Below, piece by piece: positions 59,469-64,000 of a stretch of DNA of 64,000 nucleotides. Below the pieces are notes generated by a model. It was given only the letters and a program-made list of their open reading frames with translations, did not search any database and was not told the DNA's origin. This stretch comes from Bacteroides stercorirosoris (GTDB lineage Bacteria > Bacteroidota > Bacteroidia > Bacteroidales > Bacteroidaceae): positions 59,309-123,308 of the forward strand of contig NZ_FQZN01000019.1 of the NCBI RefSeq assembly GCF_900142015.1. The letters are read 5' to 3'. The first letter of the stretch is position 1, and each line of letters opens with the position of its first letter. The translations under genes were made by a program, and so were the position numbers.

Positions 59469-60815
59469 TTGGACCCAGACGCTTATTCATGCCAGTTGGC
59501 AGAAGTTTTTAATGGTATATCCGTACATACCCCTACTATTTCGGCAATTATCGCCATTGTGTTGGCAGGCTTGCTGTTGCTTGTTTCCGGCTTTGCCTCA
59601 GCTTCAGAAATAGCCTTTTTCTCGCTTTCTCCGTCAGACTTGAATGCTATTGACGAGAAGAAACATCCTTCGGATGAGAAAATCCGTAAACTCCTGGATG
59701 ATACAGAACGCCTGTTGGCGACTATTCTGATAACAAACAACTTTGTGAATGTGACTATCATCATGCTCTGCAATTTCTTCTTTATGAGTGTGTTTGAGTT
59801 TCATTCGGCTATTGCGGAGTTTCTTATACTTACCGTTATACTGACGTTCCTTCTGCTCCTTTTTGGCGAAATCATGCCGAAGATTTATTCGGCTCAGAAA
59901 ACATTGGCATTCTGCCGTTTCTCGGCCAGGGGGATATGGATGTTCCGTTCCCTTTTCTATCCGCTGGCTTCCGTGTTGGTGCGTTCCACTTCTTTCCTGA
60001 ATAAGCATTTTGCCCGTAAGAATCATAACATCTCCGTAGATGAGCTTTCTCATGCTCTGGAACTGACTGATAAGGCGGAGTTGAAGGAAGAGAACAACAT
60101 TCTGGAAGGCATTATCCGTTTCGGCGGTGAAACTGCGAAGGAGGTGATGACTTCCCGCTTGGACGTGGTGGACCTGGATATCCGTACACCGTTCAAGGAT
60201 GTATTGAAATGTATTGTAGAGAATGCCTATTCCCGTATTCCCATTTATTCGGAAAACAGGGATAACATTAAAGGGATTTTGTACATCAAAGATTTGCTTC
60301 CCCATTTGAACAAGAGTGAGTTTCGCTGGCAATCATTGATACGTCCCGCCTATTTTGTGCCGGAAACGAAGATGATTGATGATTTGCTGCGTGATTTCCA
60401 GGCTAATAAGATTCATATCGCTATTGTTGTTGATGAATTTGGCGGTACGTCGGGCATCGTGACGATGGAAGATATCATCGAAGAGATAGTCGGTGAAATC
60501 CATGACGAATATGACGATGAAGAGCGCACTTATGCGGTACTCAACGAGCATACCTGGGTATTTGAAGCCAAGACGCAGTTGACGGATTTTTATAAGATTA
60601 CGAAAGTGGACGAGGAAGCCTTTGACGAAGTGGCGGGCGATGCCGACACGCTGGCGGGATTGTTGCTTGAACTGAAAGGAGAGTTTCCCGCCCTGCATGA
60701 GAAGGTGACATACGGTCATTACGAGTTCGAGGTGCTGGAGATGGACAACCGTCGTATCCTGAAAGTCAAATTCACTGTTCAGCCTCTTTCGGCAGAGGCT
60801 GATAAAAAGAACTGA
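59469..60815 (+). CDS. gldE: GldE-like CNNM/CorC-type membrane protein
   Basis: 448 residues, starting at a TTG codon (MDPDAYSCQLAEVF); the first in-frame ATG is far inside. A DUF21/CNNM membrane domain has about four helices (about 20-190). Two CBS domains follow (MTSRLDVVDLDIRTPFKDVL; IDDLLRDFQANKIHIAIVVD, then EFGGTSGIVTMEDIIEEIVG). A CorC_HlyC domain closes the protein. It resembles GldE of gliding Bacteroidetes. In non-gliding Bacteroides the ssb, gldE, phosphopantetheinyl transferase order is kept, so its role is probably ion transport or membrane homeostasis. Confidence 0.88.
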   Translation: MDPDAYSCQLAEVFNGISVHTPTISAIIAIVLAGLLLLVSGFASASEIAFFSLSPSDLNAIDEKKHPSDEKIRKLLDDTERLLATILITNNFVNVTIIMLCNFFFMSVFEFHSAIAEFLILTVILTFLLLLFGEIMPKIYSAQKTLAFCRFSARGIWMFRSLFYPLASVLVRSTSFLNKHFARKNHNISVDELSHALELTDKAELKEENNILEGIIRFGGETAKEVMTSRLDVVDLDIRTPFKDVLKCIVENAYSRIPIYSENRDNIKGILYIKDLLPHLNKSEFRWQSLIRPAYFVPETKMIDDLLRDFQANKIHIAIVVDEFGGTSGIVTMEDIIEEIVGEIHDEYDDEERTYAVLNEHTWVFEAKTQLTDFYKITKVDEEAFDEVAGDADTLAGLLLELKGEFPALHEKVTYGHYEFEVLEMDNRRILKVKFTVQPLSAEADKKN

Positions 60816-60821
60816 TTGAAT

Positions 60822-61454
60822 ATGTCTCTTTTCTTGCAACATACGGAGCAATCCTACAAGTGGGGTGTCTGGAAGATGGACGAAACACTGGATGAATTGT
60901 TGGATATGCTTCCTCGGCAAGACACGTATCGGCAAGCTATGCAACGTTTCTCGGCGGAACATCGCCGCCTGGAGTGGTTGTCGGTTCGTGTGCTGTTGTT
61001 CACTTTGCTGGGCGAAGAGAAAGAAATAGCCTATCATTCCAGCGGAAAGCCTTATCTGGCGGATAATAGTGCCTCGGTCAGCATTTCGCATACCCGTGGT
61101 TATGTATCGGTCATTATCGGTGAAGCCGGTAAGGAAGTGGGGATTGATATAGAGCAATACGGTGAACGGGTGCACAGGGTGGCGCATAAGTATATGCGTG
61201 CTGATGAAAAAGTTTCTTCTTATCAGGGAACGGATACGTGGGCCTTGTTGCTTCACTGGTCGGCCAAGGAAGTCATGTTTAAGTGTATGAATATGGCTGA
61301 GGTGGACTTTCGTGAACATTTGCATATCTTCCCTTTTACGGTTTCCGAAAGAGGCGATTTCCTTGCTGAAGAGTATCGGACACAGGAACAACGGAAGTTC
61401 CACATTCATTATATATTGCATCAGGACTTTGTATTGACCTGGCAAGCGGATTAA
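60822..61454 (+). CDS. 4'-Phosphopantetheinyl transferase
   Basis: 210 residues from the ATG at 60822; a TTG two codons earlier is possible. Motifs of the Sfp/AcpT superfamily: SVSISHTRGYVSVIIG, VGIDIEQYGERVHRV with the Mg-binding Asp-x-Glu (about 108-122), and LHWSAKEVMFKCMNMAEVDF with the Trp-Ser-x-Lys-Glu helix (about 146-165). It moves the phosphopantetheine arm of CoA onto carrier proteins. It starts 6 bases after the gldE stop. Confidence 0.9.
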   Translation: MSLFLQHTEQSYKWGVWKMDETLDELLDMLPRQDTYRQAMQRFSAEHRRLEWLSVRVLLFTLLGEEKEIAYHSSGKPYLADNSASVSISHTRGYVSVIIGEAGKEVGIDIEQYGERVHRVAHKYMRADEKVSSYQGTDTWALLLHWSAKEVMFKCMNMAEVDFREHLHIFPFTVSERGDFLAEEYRTQEQRKFHIHYILHQDFVLTWQAD

Positions 61455-61471
61455 TCTCAAACAATGATACC

Positions 61472-62362
61472 ATGAAACTACGACACAATTTTCTTTTTCT
61501 TATTATGCTGCCTGTATTGGCCGTTGCTCAATCGGATAAGGTTGTTGAAGTCACCTACGAACGTTCTGACAAAGGTGAGGTGACTTTTTACGCTACAACT
61601 GACTCGCACACGCCCTATACGGTAACTTTGAGTTTCCCGCGGTTGAACAATACCTCTTACCCTGAAGGCTCTATTCATGAAACATTTATCCATTTTGGAA
61701 AAACGCGCTTGTTGACCTTGCGGCCGAGCACTGAAAATGTTTCTATCGGCTTCTCCTATCGCTATACTTATCGAAAAGGAAATTTCTTTCTGAAAGCAGA
61801 TACCAATTTCGTATATCTTTTCCCTTTGGCAGAAGGTAAGACGGTGAGGGTGAACCGTATGTATTCTTTGGACAGGATTCTCGGAAAGGAAGGGCAGAAG
61901 CGTCTGACAGGACTTGCTTTTCACACGACTGCGGGCGATACCATTTTTGCCGCGCGTGGCGGAGAGGTGACGGAAGTTAATGATAATTCCGCTTCCACAT
62001 CTGAGGGAACATCTTTCCAGGCAACGGAAAATCATGTGGAGGTATTCCATAAAGACGGAACTTTTGCCCGTTACAAGTTATTCCGGGATGGAGGGATTTT
62101 TGTATCTCCGGGTGATGAGGTTATTCCAGGACAGCCCCTCGGTATTATCGGCGGGGAGAATTACAAGCAAGGCTCTCACCTACGCTTCAGTGTATATTGT
62201 CCTGATCTGAAAGACTACTCGTATATGCCGGATTTCTATCTCTCTCCTGAGAAAACCGGTAAACCCGAAGAGCGTGAAATATATGTATCGGAGCACCCTC
62301 TCCCTTTTGTCATACAAGAGATGGGTAAGAAGGCGAAGAAGAAGTTCTTGTCAAAAGAGTGA
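61472..62362 (+). CDS. M23-like exported protein with incomplete Zn site
   Basis: 296 residues with a signal peptide (about 1-19, MLPVLAVAQ). The C-terminal half follows the LytM/M23 fold: LAFHTTAGDTIFAARGGEVT, HVEVFHKDGTFARYKLFRDG, then GGIFVSPGDEVIPGQPLGII. The metal site looks degraded: the usual HxxxD is HTTAGD-like, the YGHL motif reads YKLF, and the final HLHF reads HLRF. It is therefore probably a non-catalytic peptidoglycan-binding or regulatory member. It ends the ssb-gldE group before a strong terminator. Confidence 0.78.
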   Translation: MKLRHNFLFLIMLPVLAVAQSDKVVEVTYERSDKGEVTFYATTDSHTPYTVTLSFPRLNNTSYPEGSIHETFIHFGKTRLLTLRPSTENVSIGFSYRYTYRKGNFFLKADTNFVYLFPLAEGKTVRVNRMYSLDRILGKEGQKRLTGLAFHTTAGDTIFAARGGEVTEVNDNSASTSEGTSFQATENHVEVFHKDGTFARYKLFRDGGIFVSPGDEVIPGQPLGIIGGENYKQGSHLRFSVYCPDLKDYSYMPDFYLSPEKTGKPEEREIYVSEHPLPFVIQEMGKKAKKKFLSKE

Positions 62363-62420
62363 AGTTTTTGACAGAAAGACACGGAATGTCTTGGTGGATT
62401 CTGTGTAAATGTGTATATTC

Positions 62421-62451
62421 GACCCGTATAAGAACTTATACGGGTCTTTTT
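62421..62451 (+). terminator. Strong intrinsic terminator
   Basis: GACCCGTATAAG / CTTATACGGGTC, a perfect 12-bp stem with an AA loop, followed by five T's. Confidence 0.88.
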
Positions 62452-62486
62452 GTTAACTAAATGTCAAAAAACAATAAGTAAACACT

Positions 62487-63860
62487 ATGGAATTACCCTT
62501 TGCAGAGTCATGGAAAATTAAAATGGTGGAACCCATTCGGAAGAGTACCCGCCAGGAACGCGAACAATGGTTGAAAGAAGCCCATTACAATGTGTTCCAG
62601 CTTAAATCCGAACAAGTATATATCGATTTGATAACCGACTCCGGTACGGGAGCAATGAGCGACCGTCAATGGGCAGCGATGATGCTGGGCGACGAAAGTT
62701 ATGCCGGAGCTTCCTCTTTCTTCAAGCTGAAAGAGGTAATCACCCGCTTGACCGGTTTCGAATATGTCATCCCTACCCATCAGGGGCGTGCCGCCGAGAA
62801 TGTTCTTTTCTCTTATCTGGTGCACGAGGGCAACATCGTTCCCGGTAACTCTCACTTTGATACCACTAAGGGGCACATCGAAGGTCGAAAAGCCATTGCT
62901 TTGGACTGCACCATCGATGAGGCGAAGAATACGCAGTTGGAAATCCCCTTCAAAGGCAATGTGGATCCTGGCAAACTGGAGAAAGCATTGCAGGAATATG
63001 GTGACCGGATACCGTTCATCATCGTTACCATAACAAACAATACTGCGGGCGGACAACCCGTATCCATGCATAACTTGCGTGAAGTCCGCGCTCTTGCGGA
63101 TAAATACAATAAACCTGTATTGTTTGACTCCGCCCGTTTTGCCGAGAATGCTTACTTCATTAAGATGCGTGAAGAAGGGTATGCGGATAAGACGATAAAG
63201 GAGATTACGAAGGAAATGTTCGGCCTGGCTGACGGTATGACGATGAGTGCCAAGAAAGACGGTATCGTCAACATGGGAGGTTTTATTGCTACGCGGAAAG
63301 AAGATTGGTATGAAGGTGCCAAAGGTTTTTGCGTGCAGTATGAAGGTTATCTCACTTATGGCGGCATGAACGGGCGCGATATGAGTGCGCTTGCCGTGGG
63401 CCTGGATGAAAATACAGAATTCGATAATCTGGAAACCCGCATCCGCCAGGTGGAATATCTGGCAAAGAAACTGGATGAGTATGGCATTCCTTATCAGCGT
63501 CCTGCGGGCGGCCATGCCATTTTTGTAGACGCAACCAAAGTATTGACACATGTTCCGAAGAATGAATTTCCGGCACAGACGCTGACCGTTGAGTTATATC
63601 TTGAGGCTGGTATCAGAGGATGCGAAATTGGTTATATTTTGGCAGACCGTGACCCTGTGACCCGTGAAAACCGTTTTAACGGACTGGATCTGCTTCGTCT
63701 TGCCATCCCCCGCCGTGTCTATACGGACAATCACATGAATGTGATAGCTGTTGCGCTGAAGAATGTTTTCGACCGGCGTGAAAGCATTACGCATGGTGTT
63801 CGTATCACTTGGGAAGCACCTTTGATGCGTCACTTTACTGTGCAACTGGAACGCACTTAA
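62487..63860 (+). CDS. tnaA: Tryptophanase (tryptophan indole-lyase)
   Basis: 457 residues, full length. A PLP enzyme that splits tryptophan to indole, pyruvate and ammonia. Motifs: YIDLITDSGTGAMSDRQWAA, YVIPTHQGRAAENVLFSYLV, NNTAGGQPVSMHNLREV, FDSARFAENAYFIK, and the PLP-lysine in MSAKKDGIVNMGGF (about 252-265). The related tyrosine phenol-lyase is the alternative, but the sequence around FCVQYEGYLTYGGMNGRDM and the gut context favour TnaA. No TnaC-like leader is visible in the 35 bases between the terminator and the ATG. Confidence 0.93.
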   Translation: MELPFAESWKIKMVEPIRKSTRQEREQWLKEAHYNVFQLKSEQVYIDLITDSGTGAMSDRQWAAMMLGDESYAGASSFFKLKEVITRLTGFEYVIPTHQGRAAENVLFSYLVHEGNIVPGNSHFDTTKGHIEGRKAIALDCTIDEAKNTQLEIPFKGNVDPGKLEKALQEYGDRIPFIIVTITNNTAGGQPVSMHNLREVRALADKYNKPVLFDSARFAENAYFIKMREEGYADKTIKEITKEMFGLADGMTMSAKKDGIVNMGGFIATRKEDWYEGAKGFCVQYEGYLTYGGMNGRDMSALAVGLDENTEFDNLETRIRQVEYLAKKLDEYGIPYQRPAGGHAIFVDATKVLTHVPKNEFPAQTLTVELYLEAGIRGCEIGYILADRDPVTRENRFNGLDLLRLAIPRRVYTDNHMNVIAVALKNVFDRRESITHGVRITWEAPLMRHFTVQLERT

Positions 63861-63905
63861 CACTTTTCTTCTTCATAATAAAAAAAGTAAGAGGGTGTGT
63901 CTGTT

Positions 63906-64000
63906 TGAAGTGCCCCCCGAAAGTTGGACGTTAAATTATAACTTTATAAATTCTCTTCATAATGAGCTCGGTATTGTACCGGGCTCATTCCATTTAGCTT
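63906..64000 (-). mobile_element. End of an IS3-family insertion sequence
   Basis: The end TGAAGTGCCCCCCGAAAGTT, followed by GGACG, resembles the terminal inverted repeats of IS3/IS150-group elements. It sits 38 bases before the end of a transposase reading frame on the minus strand. The element runs past the window, 45 bases after the tnaA stop. Confidence 0.7.
63944..64000 (-). CDS. IS3-family transposase (OrfB), C-terminal end only
   Basis: The last 18 codons read KLNGMSPVQYRAHYEENL and then stop. NGMSPVQYR is the typical C-terminal motif of IS3-family integrase-type transposases. The rest lies beyond the window. Confidence 0.75.
   Translation of the reverse strand, partial: KLNGMSPVQYRAHYEENL

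Overview
The window reads as chromosomal DNA of a gut Bacteroides-type bacterium. The signs are SusC/SusD pairs with FecR-type anti-sigma factors and Bacteroidetes-family ECF sigma factors, promoters of the TTTG-N19-21-TAnnTTTG kind, few Shine-Dalgarno sequences, a gldE-ssb-mutY neighbourhood, an inositol-lipid cluster and tryptophanase.

The first third (about 2.1-31.0 kb) is an unusual Sus-like locus. It holds two cell-surface signalling relays (ECF sigma, FecR anti-sigma, STN-domain SusC, SusD). Where a carbohydrate locus would carry glycoside hydrolases, it carries five exported glycerophosphodiester phosphodiesterase (GDPD) family proteins, one of them fused to a PP2C-like phosphatase domain. 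It also has PKD, PQQ-propeller, LamG and fibre-like surface proteins, and ends with a GlpT-type glycerol-3-phosphate/phosphate antiporter. I read it as a locus for capturing glycerophosphodiesters or polyglycerol-phosphate (phospholipid head groups or teichoic acids), cutting them outside the cytoplasm and importing sn-glycerol-3-phosphate. A HigBA-like toxin-antitoxin pair sits between the second anti-sigma gene and its SusC. The 14-28 kb part looks AT-richer than its flanks.

From 31 to 34 kb there is a decayed locus, a YD-repeat protein, a thioesterase and a 31-bp perfect inverted repeat. A histidine operon follows (hisG, hisD, hisC, hisB), preceded by a leader peptide with six consecutive His codons and an attenuator terminator. 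Next comes a TolC gene with a sigma-54 promoter, followed by a sigma-54 response regulator and its histidine kinase. Convergent to these is an aspartate decarboxylase / aspartate-alanine antiporter pair.

From 47 to 54 kb lie a DUF5686 outer-membrane protein and the inositol-lipid cluster (inositol-phosphate synthase, PgpA-like phosphatase, GtrA-like protein, CDP-alcohol phosphatidyltransferase, PAP2-type ceramide transferase). From 54 to 64 kb are an iron alcohol dehydrogenase, RNase G, a 30-residue AURKAIP1/COX24-like ribosomal peptide gene, HU, MutY, SSB, GldE, a phosphopantetheinyl transferase, a degenerate M23 protein, tryptophanase and the end of an IS3-family element.

Scattered through the intergenic regions is a family of palindromic elements whose arms are built of 7-bp units. 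Three 168-bp copies and one 123-bp variant share ends and core but differ in arm sequence. I saw no tRNA, rRNA or CRISPR array.
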